Below are positions 37,636 through 46,333 of a stretch of DNA of 59,323 nucleotides, in pieces. The notes beneath the pieces are model-generated. The model saw only the letters and a list, made by a program, of their open reading frames with translations, made no database searches and was not told the origin of the DNA. The position numbers and the translations under genes were made by a program. Source of the stretch: Afifellaceae bacterium (lineage in GTDB: Bacteria; Pseudomonadota; Alphaproteobacteria; Rhizobiales; Afifellaceae); contig JANQKG010000019.1 of assembly GCA_028281235.1 (NCBI GenBank), forward strand, positions 1-59,323. Direction: 5' to 3'. Every line of letters begins with the position of its first letter. The first letter of the stretch is position 1.

Positions 37636-39651
37636 ATGAAGAGTACAGAAAAGGCGCAAGCGCGTGCGCTTCCGGAGAACCCGTCGCCTCGACGCCTGGC
37701 CGATGCGATCCGCGTCCTGACAATGGACGCCGTCGAACATGCGCAATCCGGCCATCCGGGCATGCCGATGGGCATGGCCGATGCGGCTGTGGCGCTCTTT
37801 GGCACAGCGATGAGATTCGATCCCAGCGAGCCTGAATGGCCGGATCGGGACCGCTTCGTCCTGTCCGCGGGGCATGGTTCCATGCTGCTCTATTCCGTCC
37901 TGCATCTGACGGGATATCCGGGATTTGAGGAGGGATCTCTCCAGACATTTCGCACGTTCGGCTCGCTGGCGGCCGGACATCCGGAGGTCGATCAGGCCCA
38001 CGGTATCGAGACCACGACCGGCCCGCTCGGCCAGGGGCTTGCGACGGCCGTTGGAATGGCGCTGGCGGAGCGCCTTCTCAATGCGCGCTTCGCCGACGAT
38101 CTAGTCAATCACCGGACCTATGTCATCGCCAGCGACGGTGACCTCATGGAAGGGCTCAGCCACGAAGCCTGCTCGCTGGCCGGCCATCTTGGTCTCAACC
38201 GCCTGATCTGCATCTATGATGACAACGACGTGACGATCGATGGACCCATCGGGCTTGCGTGCAGCGATGATGTGGTCAAACGATTTGAGGCCTATGGCTG
38301 GGACGTGGAGACCGTTGACGGCCACGATGCAAAGGCGGTCGCCGACGCTTTGTCGCGTGCGGAATTGAGCGCACGGCCAAGCCTTGTTCGGTGCAAGACG
38401 ACGATCGGTTGGGGCTCGCCGACGCGCGCCGGCGATCCTTCAACTCATTCAGGTGTCCTTGGTGCCGACGAAATCGCCCGGACCCGGGAGGCGCTGGGAT
38501 GGGACCATGGGGCCTTTCATGTTCCCGACGATGTCCGTGCCGCGTGGCGGCGTTTTGCCGAGCCCGGAAGGAGCGAACGCGTCGCCTGGCAAACGCGTCT
38601 TGAAAACACGGCTCCTGAAAAAAGAGCGGCGTTCAAAGAGGCGATGTCGGGCGCACTCCCGAAATCTCTCAGCGATCGCATCGCCTCTTTCAAGGACTGG
38701 GCGTTGAGCCGCGACAAACCGGAGGCGACACGCTTCACCTCCGGGCACGTCCTTGACAGTCTTGTTCCGGCGGTCCCGGCCTTGACCGGCGGTTCGGCCG
38801 ACCTGACGCCGGCCAACAGCACATTGATGGATGGCCAGGGCATCATATCGAAGGATGATTTTTCCGGGCGATATATTCACTACGGCATCCGTGAGCATGG
38901 CATGGCCGCCATGATGAACGGCATGGCCCTCCACAAGGGCTTCATTCCCTATGCCGGCACGTTTCTGACGTTCACCGATTATGCCCGACCTGCCATACGG
39001 CTCGCTGCTTTGATGCAGCAACGGGTTATCCATGTCATGACGCATGATTCCATCGGGCTTGGGGAAGACGGGCCGACGCACCAGCCAATCGAGCATCTGG
39101 CAAGCTTTCGGGCAATGCCGAACACCTTTGTCTTTCGTCCGGCCGATGCGGTTGAGGTTGGCGAATGCTGGGAGCTCGCCCTGCGCCACGACAAGGGCCC
39201 CTCGATCATGGCGCTCAGCCGCCAGGCAACGCCTGTCCTGCGGCGTCTGCACAGTCAGGAAAACTTGAGCGCGCGCGGCGCCTATATCCTGCATGACGCC
39301 GATCACACCCACAGGGTCACGCTGATGGCAACAGGGACGGAAGTTGCTCTTGCCGTTGAGGCGCGCGCGCGTCTTCAGGCCGACGGCATCGGAACCCGGG
39401 TCGTGTCGATGCCATGCCTGGAGCTCTTTGAATCGCAGTATCCCGCCTACAAGACCGAGCTGCTTGGTGCTCAGGTGATCAAGGTCGCGATCGAAGCCGC
39501 CGCGCGTGGCAGCTGGGACCGCTACCACGGAGAGCGTGGCGCCTTTATCGGCATCGACAAGTTTGGGGGTTCGGCGCCTGCAGAGGTATTGTACGACGCA
39601 TTCGGAATCACGGTCGATGCGATCATCGCCGAGGTGACCCGGCGCTGCTGA
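37636..39651 (+). CDS. tkt: Transketolase, operon-encoded copy
   Basis: ATG 37636 was chosen at the N-terminus MKSTEKAQARALPENPSPRR; the longer frame overlaps the ATPase gene. The 671-residue protein is full length. The thiamine-diphosphate domain has GHPGMPMGMADAAVALF, GPLGQGLATAVGMALAE and the motif GDGDLMEG...NRLICIYDDNDV. The pyrimidine domain has GGSADLTPANST, YGIREHGMAAMMNGMALHKG (active-site Glu) and DSIGLGEDGPTHQPIEHL. Transketolase moves two-carbon units between ketose and aldose phosphates. Being last in a sugar-uptake operon under RpiR, it is probably a pathway-specific copy; another tkt should exist elsewhere for central metabolism. Confidence 0.95.
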   Translation: MKSTEKAQARALPENPSPRRLADAIRVLTMDAVEHAQSGHPGMPMGMADAAVALFGTAMRFDPSEPEWPDRDRFVLSAGHGSMLLYSVLHLTGYPGFEEGSLQTFRTFGSLAAGHPEVDQAHGIETTTGPLGQGLATAVGMALAERLLNARFADDLVNHRTYVIASDGDLMEGLSHEACSLAGHLGLNRLICIYDDNDVTIDGPIGLACSDDVVKRFEAYGWDVETVDGHDAKAVADALSRAELSARPSLVRCKTTIGWGSPTRAGDPSTHSGVLGADEIARTREALGWDHGAFHVPDDVRAAWRRFAEPGRSERVAWQTRLENTAPEKRAAFKEAMSGALPKSLSDRIASFKDWALSRDKPEATRFTSGHVLDSLVPAVPALTGGSADLTPANSTLMDGQGIISKDDFSGRYIHYGIREHGMAAMMNGMALHKGFIPYAGTFLTFTDYARPAIRLAALMQQRVIHVMTHDSIGLGEDGPTHQPIEHLASFRAMPNTFVFRPADAVEVGECWELALRHDKGPSIMALSRQATPVLRRLHSQENLSARGAYILHDADHTHRVTLMATGTEVALAVEARARLQADGIGTRVVSMPCLELFESQYPAYKTELLGAQVIKVAIEAAARGSWDRYHGERGAFIGIDKFGGSAPAEVLYDAFGITVDAIIAEVTRRC

Positions 39652-40179
39652 TTCCTTTCTTGTAGCTTTGCGGTGACGAAGCCGCAGCTTCATTGAAGCG
39701 CCCTGATGCTAGCCTGGCATCCGCTCGCCGATCAACACACCAACACACCCACTCCGCGGCGATCACGCTGCGGGCTCATTGGAGCGTGCCTGCGACAGGG
39801 GCACGGAGCCTGCTCTTAACGGAACACCGCCATACGCCATGCAGCCTTGACGGTGTTTTCTAGACTAGCGCTCGGCGCGTGTTCTGCCCTCATGCATCGG
39901 CTGCTGGGAAATCGGCCGATCGACACCGACAGTCTTCGACACCTCGCTTTTGTCGGATCGAGCAAATTTCCCTTTGGGACCAACAGCCGAAAAATCTGAC
40001 TGTCCGACTGTCGGATGGCCGAAATCCACAGATAAATATTGTTCTTAAAAATCAAAGCATTACGGTGCATCAAGATCATCGAGTGGGAATGATTCGCGGC
40101 CTTCAGCTTCTATCGCGCACGTTCGAAAAACCCCATCAGAGCACACGAGCGTTGTCGTGTTTCCTTGAATCGCTCAAAC
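39652..40179. other. Intergenic region without recognisable gene
   Basis: Between transketolase and the IclR gene. Short open frames exist on both strands, but none has a ribosome site or protein-like composition. An AT-richer patch at about 40025-40075 may hold the promoter of the IclR gene. No clear terminator follows transketolase; an imperfect stem near 39665-39692 is weak. Confidence 0.5.
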
Positions 40180-40248
40180 GCTCTATCTCTTTGTTTAGCG
40201 CACGGTTTATCCGAAAGTCGGTTCCCTCTTTTCGGATCGTGCTCTAGC
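40180..40248. repeat. Hyphomicrobiales-type intergenic palindromic repeat
   Basis: The segment is bounded by GCTCTA on the left and GCTCTAG on the right. It contains the stem ATCCGAAA (40209-40216) and TTTCGGAT (40230-40237) around GTCGGTTCCCTCT. The layout (CGCTCTA..TTTGTTT..GCGCA..stem..GATCGTGCTCTAG) is like the small dispersed repeats common in rhizobia and relatives. It ends 24 bases before the ATG at 40272. Confidence 0.6.
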
Positions 40249-40292
40249 GTTTGTCATAAGCGGCGTCCCAGATGCAGCTAAGGAGTTCGAAG

Positions 40293-41129
40293 TTGACCTC
40301 AAACAACCGGGCCCGCGCTTTGAAGAGAACCGCGGATCTGGGCGAAGGTTCGTCGAGTCCAAGCAAATCGCTGCCTCAAGGGGTGAACCGAAGCGTGGTG
40401 CGCGCTCTCGGTATCCTTGTCGACGTCTCGCGTGCCGACAAGCCCCAGAGTTTTGTCGATCTTCAGACGAAGCTCAAGCTGCCGAAGGCCTCGCTGCACA
40501 AGCTGCTTTTCACCCTGGAATCACTGAACTTTCTGCGTCGCGATGAGGAGACCGGGCGCTACTCTATGGGTTGGGCTGCCTATGAGATATCCGCTGGCGC
40601 CGCCCGGCCGGTCGACATCTTGAGCATCGTGTCTCCCGTCATGCACAGGCTCGTTGAGGAGCACAACGAGACCGGACATATCGGCGTGCTCGACGGGGCG
40701 GAGGAGATCATTCTGGAGCGTGTCGACCCGCCGCACCAGGTGATACGTCTCGCCATCGGCAGGCGGACCCCAGCATATTGTTCATCCGGCGGGCTGGCGA
40801 CCTTGGCGGTGCGAGGGGAGGCAGCGGTCGCGGCGTTGCCGGACAAGCTCAAGACCCTCACGCCCAATACCGTCAAGACACGCAAGGCTCTTCAGGCCCG
40901 GCTGAAGGACATACGGCGTTCCGGCTTCGCCCTTGATCTAGAAGAGGCATATGCCGGTGTCCGTTGCGTCGGGGTGGCGATTGACGTCCCCGGCTGGCCG
41001 GCCGCCAGCATGTCGTTCTCGCTTCCCTTACAGCGGGCTTCGATGAAACGCCTCGAGCAGCTTGCCGCGCCGCTATTGCGAGCGGCGCGGGAGGTCGAGA
41101 GCGTCCTCGTCGTTACGCCTCGTTCGTAA
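40293..41129 (+). CDS. IclR-family transcriptional regulator
   Basis: TTG 40293 is preferred because AAGGAG lies eight bases upstream; an in-frame ATG at 40272 has no ribosome site. The product has about 278 residues. The winged helix reads VNRSVVRALGILVDVSRADK, FVDLQTKLKLPKASLHKLLF and TLESLNFLRRDEETGRYSMG. The effector domain has GHIGVLDGAEEIILERVDP, YCSSGGLATLA and RSGFALDLEEAYAGVRCVGV AIDV, the usual IclR ligand pocket. It is separated by 125 bases with operator-like repeats from the amidase operon, and the same repeats occur before the ETF and GMC operons, so it probably controls all three. Confidence 0.9.
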   Translation: MTSNNRARALKRTADLGEGSSSPSKSLPQGVNRSVVRALGILVDVSRADKPQSFVDLQTKLKLPKASLHKLLFTLESLNFLRRDEETGRYSMGWAAYEISAGAARPVDILSIVSPVMHRLVEEHNETGHIGVLDGAEEIILERVDPPHQVIRLAIGRRTPAYCSSGGLATLAVRGEAAVAALPDKLKTLTPNTVKTRKALQARLKDIRRSGFALDLEEAYAGVRCVGVAIDVPGWPAASMSFSLPLQRASMKRLEQLAAPLLRAAREVESVLVVTPRS

Positions 41130-41158
41130 GACACACTCAAAAGCATCCTTCTCGCATC

Positions 41159-41225
41159 AACGAGTTCCTATATAGAAACTCGTTTCCGAAACCTATTGCG
41201 TGCGTGCGAAATGTGAACTAGGTTC
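41159..41225. promoter_or_regulatory. Operator-like repeats before the amidase operon (IclR candidate)
   Basis: A 26-base palindrome at 41159-41184 has arms AACGAGTT and AACTCGTT around CCTATATAGA, with one mismatched pair. About 30 bases further on is GAACTAGGTTC (41215-41225), a GAAC-N3-GTTC repeat. The same two elements, GTTCCTA..A and GAAC-N3-GTTC, occur at 51161-51183. The second lies only 30 bases before the amidase start, where a bound repressor would block transcription. Confidence 0.7.
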
Positions 41226-41254
41226 CCATTTCAGCATTGGAGGAAGCGAGAGAG

Positions 41255-42340
41255 ATGGTCGATCCATACGCGGTCGTAGCGCTGTCGCCACGCACGTTCA
41301 CTATCGAAAGGCGCGAGGACGCTCTGAAGAACGTCAAGCGTATCTGCGACTTCATGGATACGGCATGCATGGTGGGCGCTTGGGAAGGCGCTCCTGCGCG
41401 CCTGGTGGTCATCCCCGAAATGGCGATCCAGGGCATGATTGCGAATACGCCCGGCAACCGCGCCGCGGAGGCCAAGTACGCCGTCGAGATGCCTGGTCCT
41501 GAGACGGAGGAGCTGTGCCGCAAGGCTAAGGCCATCAACGCCTACATCGCGGCGGAGCTCTACATGGTTCGCGATGAAGACTTCCCCGACCGCTACTTCA
41601 ACGTGGGCTTCATCGTGAGTCCGGAAGGAGAGCTCGTCTACAAACGTTACAAGGCGACCAGCGACGCCTACGAAGGCGGCATGCTCGGAAATTCCAATCC
41701 CCATGACGTATGGGACGAGTGGATCGCGAAGAAGGGTAACGGCAGCATCATGGATGCGATCTTCCCGGTCGCACGATTGGAGATCGGGAACGTCGGCATC
41801 GCTATCTGTCACGAAGGCATCTACCCGGAGGTCGTGCGCGGCCTGGCGATGAACGGGGCCGAGATCATTATCCGCCCGACATTGATCGAGCCGGCTGTCA
41901 TGACCGGCATGTGGGAGCTGCAGAATCGCGCCCACGCGATGTTCAACCAGGTCTATGTCGTAGCGCCGAACCTCGGTCCGGAAATCCAGAAGGACGGCGG
42001 CATCGTCGACTTGTTTGGCGGTCGCTCGATGATCGTCAACAATCGCGGGACGATCGTTGCGCAGCAAGCTGGATGGGCATCCGGCGATTCCTTCGTCACC
42101 ACCATCATCGACATTGAAGCGCTGCGCAAGGCTCGGATGGCCAACGGACTCTTCAACCAGTTCAAGGACCTGCGCACCGAGCAATACGCGGCGATCTACG
42201 AAAAGCCGATCTACCCGAAAAACCAGTACCTGGATCAGCCTCCGCAGGAAGGATGGCTGAAACGCGAGGAGACCACACGCGCGAACACGATCAAGACGCT
42301 TGTCGAAAGGGGCGTGCTCACGCCCCCGTCGGCGGTGTGA
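41255..42340 (+). CDS. Nitrilase-superfamily amidase (aliphatic amidase/formamidase-like)
   Basis: ATG 41255 was chosen; GGAGGAAGCGAGAGAG lies just before it, and a TTG at 41237 would place the ribosome site inside the coding region. The 361-residue enzyme has the Glu-Lys-Cys triad: Glu in LVVIPEMAIQG, Lys in LVYKRYKATS and Cys in VGIAICHEGIYPEVVRGLAM. The ICHEGIYPEV..LA..GAEIIIRPT region is closest in form to AmiE/AmiF amidases rather than to nitrilases. It would hydrolyse an amide (or nitrile) to acid and ammonia in the cytoplasm. First gene of an operon with an Rbs-type sugar transporter, which suggests a sugar-like or polyol amide substrate. Confidence 0.85.
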   Translation: MVDPYAVVALSPRTFTIERREDALKNVKRICDFMDTACMVGAWEGAPARLVVIPEMAIQGMIANTPGNRAAEAKYAVEMPGPETEELCRKAKAINAYIAAELYMVRDEDFPDRYFNVGFIVSPEGELVYKRYKATSDAYEGGMLGNSNPHDVWDEWIAKKGNGSIMDAIFPVARLEIGNVGIAICHEGIYPEVVRGLAMNGAEIIIRPTLIEPAVMTGMWELQNRAHAMFNQVYVVAPNLGPEIQKDGGIVDLFGGRSMIVNNRGTIVAQQAGWASGDSFVTTIIDIEALRKARMANGLFNQFKDLRTEQYAAIYEKPIYPKNQYLDQPPQEGWLKREETTRANTIKTLVERGVLTPPSAV

Positions 42341-42379
42341 GCAGATTTGGCGCAACTGAAAACAAACGGAGGAATCGTC

Positions 42380-43432
42380 ATGAGACAGTTGGTTAGGAAT
42401 AGACGCATCGCCGGGCTGCTCTGCGCAGCCACGGTTGCGACTATAGCGTTTGCCGGCGCCGCAGAAGCAGCGGACAAGTCGACGGGCGAGGGGCTCGTCA
42501 TCGGATGGAGCCAGCGTGGCCTTTCGGGAAGCGATTGGTGGAAAACGCTGATCGCGGGCGGCGAATCGGAGGCGGAGAAGATTGGGGCCACTATCCATGT
42601 GCTCGACGCCAATGGCGACACGACCCGGCAGAATCAGGACGTTCAGACCTTGATCAGCAAGGGGGTCGACGTTGTGATCATGAACGCAAATGACCCGATC
42701 GGCGTTGCCGCATCCGTCAAAGCGCTCAAGAAGGCCGGCATCCCTCTCGTCACGGTCAACTCGAACCTCGATCCCAAGCTCGTCGACGACATGTACTGCT
42801 ACGTCGCCGAAGATCAGGAGGCGACCGGTGCGCTTGCCGGGGAGGTGATCGGTAAGAAAGCAATTGAGAAGTTCGGCACGAGCGGCACTTGGAAGCTTGG
42901 CAGCATCGGCGGGTTCCCCGGCGATGTGGTCAGCGACCTGCGCTACAGTGGGTTCATGAAGGGACTGAGGAGCGTTCTGGATCAATATCCCGATGTGACG
43001 ATCGACGAGCTGCCGATGAAATTCGGTGAATGGAAGCCCGACAAGGCGCTCACGCCGATCCGCGACATGGCGACGGCAAACCCGGACATCAAGATCATCT
43101 TCTCCATGAGTGATGTCATGAACGGCGGCATCACTCAGGGCCTGAAACAGGCCGGCGTCTGGGGAGACAATATCCTTATCGGCAGCTATGACGGCGGCAT
43201 GGTGGTGCTGAAGCAGATGATGGATGATCCGAACGGCCCGATGCAGGCGGTCGCGTCCAACCAGCCCTGGGACCAGGCAGTGCTTGCGGTCAAGATGGCC
43301 GTGGCTGCATACAACAACGATCCCGATGCGTGCGCGGACATGACCAACTATGTCCAGACATCGGTCGTGACGCCTGATACGGCCGCGCAATATTACAAAC
43401 CGGAAGATACCTACATGCGTGCAGGCGACTAG
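42380..43432 (+). CDS. Rbs-type sugar-binding protein (Peripla_BP_4)
   Basis: ATG 42380 follows ACGGAGGAATC. The 350-residue protein has a Sec signal (RIAGLLCAATVATIAFAGAA, cut near AEA-AD). The fold is that of ribose/xylose-type binding proteins: LVIGWSQRGLSGSDWWKTLI, LDANGDTTRQNQDVQTLISK, GVDVVIMNANDP and KIIFSMSDVMNGGITQGLKQ. One cysteine pair (Cys in DDMYCYV and PDACADM) could form a disulfide. It delivers the substrate to the ATPase/permease encoded downstream, after the hairpin at 43500-43533. Confidence 0.93.
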   Translation: MRQLVRNRRIAGLLCAATVATIAFAGAAEAADKSTGEGLVIGWSQRGLSGSDWWKTLIAGGESEAEKIGATIHVLDANGDTTRQNQDVQTLISKGVDVVIMNANDPIGVAASVKALKKAGIPLVTVNSNLDPKLVDDMYCYVAEDQEATGALAGEVIGKKAIEKFGTSGTWKLGSIGGFPGDVVSDLRYSGFMKGLRSVLDQYPDVTIDELPMKFGEWKPDKALTPIRDMATANPDIKIIFSMSDVMNGGITQGLKQAGVWGDNILIGSYDGGMVVLKQMMDDPNGPMQAVASNQPWDQAVLAVKMAVAAYNNDPDACADMTNYVQTSVVTPDTAAQYYKPEDTYMRAGD

Positions 43433-43499
43433 CCTGCACACCCGGGGCGGCGGGGTGGCTCTGAATGTCACCGCGTGCGCCCCGGGAGGTGAAATCTCA

Positions 43500-43533
43500 G
43501 CGGCCCAACGGCCGCCGGCGGGCGTTGGGCCGC
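43500..43533 (+). terminator. Intercistronic hairpin after binding-protein gene
   Basis: GCGGCCCAACG and CGTTGGGCCGC form an 11-base perfect stem around a 12-base GC-rich loop. It lies about 67 bases past the binding-protein stop and 57 before the ATPase gene. A moderately T-rich stretch (TGTTGGCCTTGT) follows. The same arrangement is found in the other three sugar or oligosaccharide ABC operons of the window. Confidence 0.7.
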
Positions 43534-43590
43534 TGTTGGCCTTGTCGGTGTGCTGTTTCACCATCGCGACTAGGCGGGAGCAATGCCTAG

Positions 43591-45132
43591 ATGACAGTGC
43601 AAGCAGTCAATGCGACGGTCCCGGAGCTTCGAATTGAAGGGATCACCAAGAGCTATCCCGGCGTTCAGGCCCTGAACGGCGTTTCTATCACGGTGAAGAA
43701 GGGCACCATTCACGGCCTTGCCGGCCAAAATGGAGCAGGGAAGTCGACGCTCATCAAGATACTGGCGGGCGCGGAGGAGCCTGACAGCGGCGCCATCTTT
43801 CTCGGCGGGAACCGCGTTCGCTTCCGCAGCCCCCACGATGCACAAAGCGCCGGTATCCAGACGATCTATCAGGAGCTCAGCTTGGTGCCGCAGCTCTCCG
43901 TTGCCGAGAACATCTTCCTCGGTAGCTTGCCGCTGAGAGCGTTTCCACGCATCGTCGACTGGGCGGAGATGAAGCGCGAAGCGTCGTCGGCGCTGGCGCG
44001 CATCGGCGTCGATCTCGACGTCCGCAAGCCGGTGGCATCATTTTCCGTGGCGGAGCAGCAAGCGGTGGAGCTGGCAAAGGCGCTGCGCAAGAATGCTCGC
44101 ATCATCCTGCTCGACGAGCCGACCTCTGCCCTGCCGCCGCCTGACGTGCGCAGGCTTTTCAAAGTCCTGAAGACACTGGCGAGCCAGGGCGAGACCATGC
44201 TCTACATATCGCATCGCATGGATGAGTTCTACGAGCTTTGCGAGACGGTATCCGTACTGCGCGACGGCCAGAACGCGGAGGAGCTTTCGACCAAGCGTAG
44301 CGAACCCGCGGACGTCGTCTCGGCGATGCTGGGGAAGTCCCTGGCAGGTTCGATATCGGCGGGTTCGCTCAGCAGCGGTACTCATCCTCGGCTGGGCAAA
44401 GGCCGTGGAGACAAGGTGCTGTTGTCGGTCCGCGACCTGCATGAGGCAGGAAAGATCGCACCGACCAGCTTCGACCTTCATGAGGGAGAGGTTTTGGGGG
44501 TAACCGGTCTCGTCGGCAGCGGCCAGTCCGCCTTGGTTGGTCTGCTTGCAGGCGCAAGGCAGAAGTCCGGCGGGTCGATCGAGTTCGCGGGAAAGGCGGT
44601 GCACCTATCCTCGCCGCGCGACGCGATCCGGGCTGGGATCGGTTTGCTGCCACAGGATCGTAAGGCGCACGGCTTCGTTCCCGAGATGAGTGTCGCTGAC
44701 AATATGAGCCTGGCGAGCTTGCCGATGTTCAGCCGCCTCGGTCTGCTCAACGACCGGAAGATCAGCCGCGAGGCACAGAACTTCGCATCTCGGTTGGAGA
44801 TGCGGATATTCGGTGTCGGCCAGATAATGAAGACGCTGAGCGGCGGGACGCAGCAGAAGGGCATCTTGGCGCGTTGGCTGATGCGCTCGGTCCGGCTCCT
44901 GATCTGCGATGAGCCCACGCGCGGTGTCGACGTGGGGGCTAAGGAGGAGATGTATGCGCTCCTCTCCCAGTTCGCCCGGAGCGGCGGCACGGTCATCATC
45001 GCCAGCTCTGAGATATCGGAGGCCGTGCTTTGCGACCGCGTGCTCGTCATGGCCCGCGGTCAGGTCGTTGCAGAGCTGGATCACGATGAAATCGATGGCG
45101 ACGGGGAAGAGGTACTCAGGCGATTTGCCTGA
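43591..45132 (+). CDS. Rbs-type sugar ABC transporter ATPase with two nucleotide-binding domains
   Basis: A 513-residue RbsA/MglA-type protein. Domain 1 has Walker A GQNGAGKSTLIK, IYQELSLVPQL, signature-region FSVAEQQAVELAKAL and Walker B IILLDEPTSALPP. Domain 2 has a degenerate Walker A GLVGSGQSALVG, LPQDRKAHGFVPEMSVADNM, signature LSGGTQQKGILARWL and LICDEPTRGVDVG. The degenerate second Walker A is normal in this class. It works with the single permease encoded next, presumably as a homodimer channel. Confidence 0.94.
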   Translation: MTVQAVNATVPELRIEGITKSYPGVQALNGVSITVKKGTIHGLAGQNGAGKSTLIKILAGAEEPDSGAIFLGGNRVRFRSPHDAQSAGIQTIYQELSLVPQLSVAENIFLGSLPLRAFPRIVDWAEMKREASSALARIGVDLDVRKPVASFSVAEQQAVELAKALRKNARIILLDEPTSALPPPDVRRLFKVLKTLASQGETMLYISHRMDEFYELCETVSVLRDGQNAEELSTKRSEPADVVSAMLGKSLAGSISAGSLSSGTHPRLGKGRGDKVLLSVRDLHEAGKIAPTSFDLHEGEVLGVTGLVGSGQSALVGLLAGARQKSGGSIEFAGKAVHLSSPRDAIRAGIGLLPQDRKAHGFVPEMSVADNMSLASLPMFSRLGLLNDRKISREAQNFASRLEMRIFGVGQIMKTLSGGTQQKGILARWLMRSVRLLICDEPTRGVDVGAKEEMYALLSQFARSGGTVIIASSEISEAVLCDRVLVMARGQVVAELDHDEIDGDGEEVLRRFA

Positions 45133-45164
45133 CTACGACGAAACTCCCTGGCCGGAGGGGTCTC

Positions 45165-46262
45165 ATGGGAGAGAAGAACAAGATGGACGCTCAAAGAGAC
45201 GGAGGCATAGCGAGCGTGACGGATGCGCCGGCAGATAAAGACGGTCAGGGAGGCGGGCATTTGCTCGACGCGATCAAGCGGATCTTGCCGCAAAGCTACC
45301 TCGTGCTGGTGCTTCTAGGCATCATTATCATCGGCCATCTGGTAACGCCGAATTTCCTTACGCTGCGCAACTTCAGTAATGTCGTATCGTTCTCTTCGAT
45401 CATCGCGATCCTTGCCGTAGGCCAGTTCTACGTCATCCTGACCGGCGGCATTGATCTGTCGGTCGGCGCGATACTGGCGCTCTCCACGGTGGTCGCCGCT
45501 CTGACACTTCAGACGGGCGTAGATGCCGGCGTGGCCACCATCTTCACATTGGGTGTTTGCAGTATCTTCGGTCTGGGCAACGGGCTGCTCGTCGTATGGC
45601 TCAGGATACCACCGTTCATCGCGACGCTTGCAATGATGAGCGTCGTGCAGGGATTCAGCTACATTATCCAGTCGAGCAGCCTGATCCAGATTGAGAACGA
45701 GACGTTCGTCGTGTGGTTCTCAGACGGGCGGCTGGTCGGCATCCCCAATCCTGTCCTGATCTTCCTCGTCGTGACGGTAGCTGCGGCTTTCACAAGCCGC
45801 TACACGACGTTCGGGCGGCGGCTCTATGCGATCGGTGGGAATCGCGAAGCTGCACGCCTCTCCGGTCTTCCCGTCAGCCGTGACCTCCTCATAACCTATT
45901 CATTGTCCGGCTTCCTGGCCGGTCTCGCGGGCCTGCTCGCTGCGGCGCAGCTTCTTCAGGGAAGTTCACTTGTGGGACGGGGCAGCGAACTCGATGCGAT
46001 CGCCGCCGTCGTCGTTGGCGGCGCGTCGCTGATGGGCGGCAACGGCAGTCCGGTCAACTCGGTGATCGGCGTCTTCGTTCTCGCCACCATCATCAACATC
46101 ATGAACTTGGTGGGCATTTCGTCCGAGCCCCAGCTCGTCATCAAGGGCGCGGTGATCATCGTTGCCGTCTTTCTGTCGAGCGCCGGCGGCGTCGGGCGGA
46201 TATCGGCGACTCTGTCCGGGCTCTTCGGTGGCCGCAAACGGGGAGGGGCGGAGAGAAGCTGA
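45165..46262 (+). CDS. Rbs-type sugar ABC transporter permease
   Basis: ATG 45165 follows GGAGGGGTCTC. The 365-residue membrane protein has an N-terminal hydrophilic extension of about 40 residues, then eight to ten helices. Landmarks are NFLTLRNFSNVVSFSSIIAI, LAVGQFYVILTGGIDLSVGAI, TTFGRRLYAIGGNREAARLSG and LIGGNGS-like MGGNGSPVNSVIGVF, all typical of RbsC/XylH permeases. Third transporter component of the amidase operon. Confidence 0.94.
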   Translation: MGEKNKMDAQRDGGIASVTDAPADKDGQGGGHLLDAIKRILPQSYLVLVLLGIIIIGHLVTPNFLTLRNFSNVVSFSSIIAILAVGQFYVILTGGIDLSVGAILALSTVVAALTLQTGVDAGVATIFTLGVCSIFGLGNGLLVVWLRIPPFIATLAMMSVVQGFSYIIQSSSLIQIENETFVVWFSDGRLVGIPNPVLIFLVVTVAAAFTSRYTTFGRRLYAIGGNREAARLSGLPVSRDLLITYSLSGFLAGLAGLLAAAQLLQGSSLVGRGSELDAIAAVVVGGASLMGGNGSPVNSVIGVFVLATIINIMNLVGISSEPQLVIKGAVIIVAVFLSSAGGVGRISATLSGLFGGRKRGGAERS

Positions 46263-46333
46263 CCCCCAGTTCTCGGAGTTGACGATCAGACCGTTGGCGC
46301 GGCGGCGTCAGGCGGAAGGGAAAGGTATTGTCA

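Noticed and set aside
39816-40247. Short frames on both strands in the transketolase-IclR gap
   Set aside because: No ribosome sites and no protein-like features; part overlaps the palindromic repeat.
41231-43564. A 777-codon open frame on the minus strand
   Set aside because: Antisense to the amidase and Rbs-type binding protein, both well supported. Composition is that of a codon-reversed shadow.
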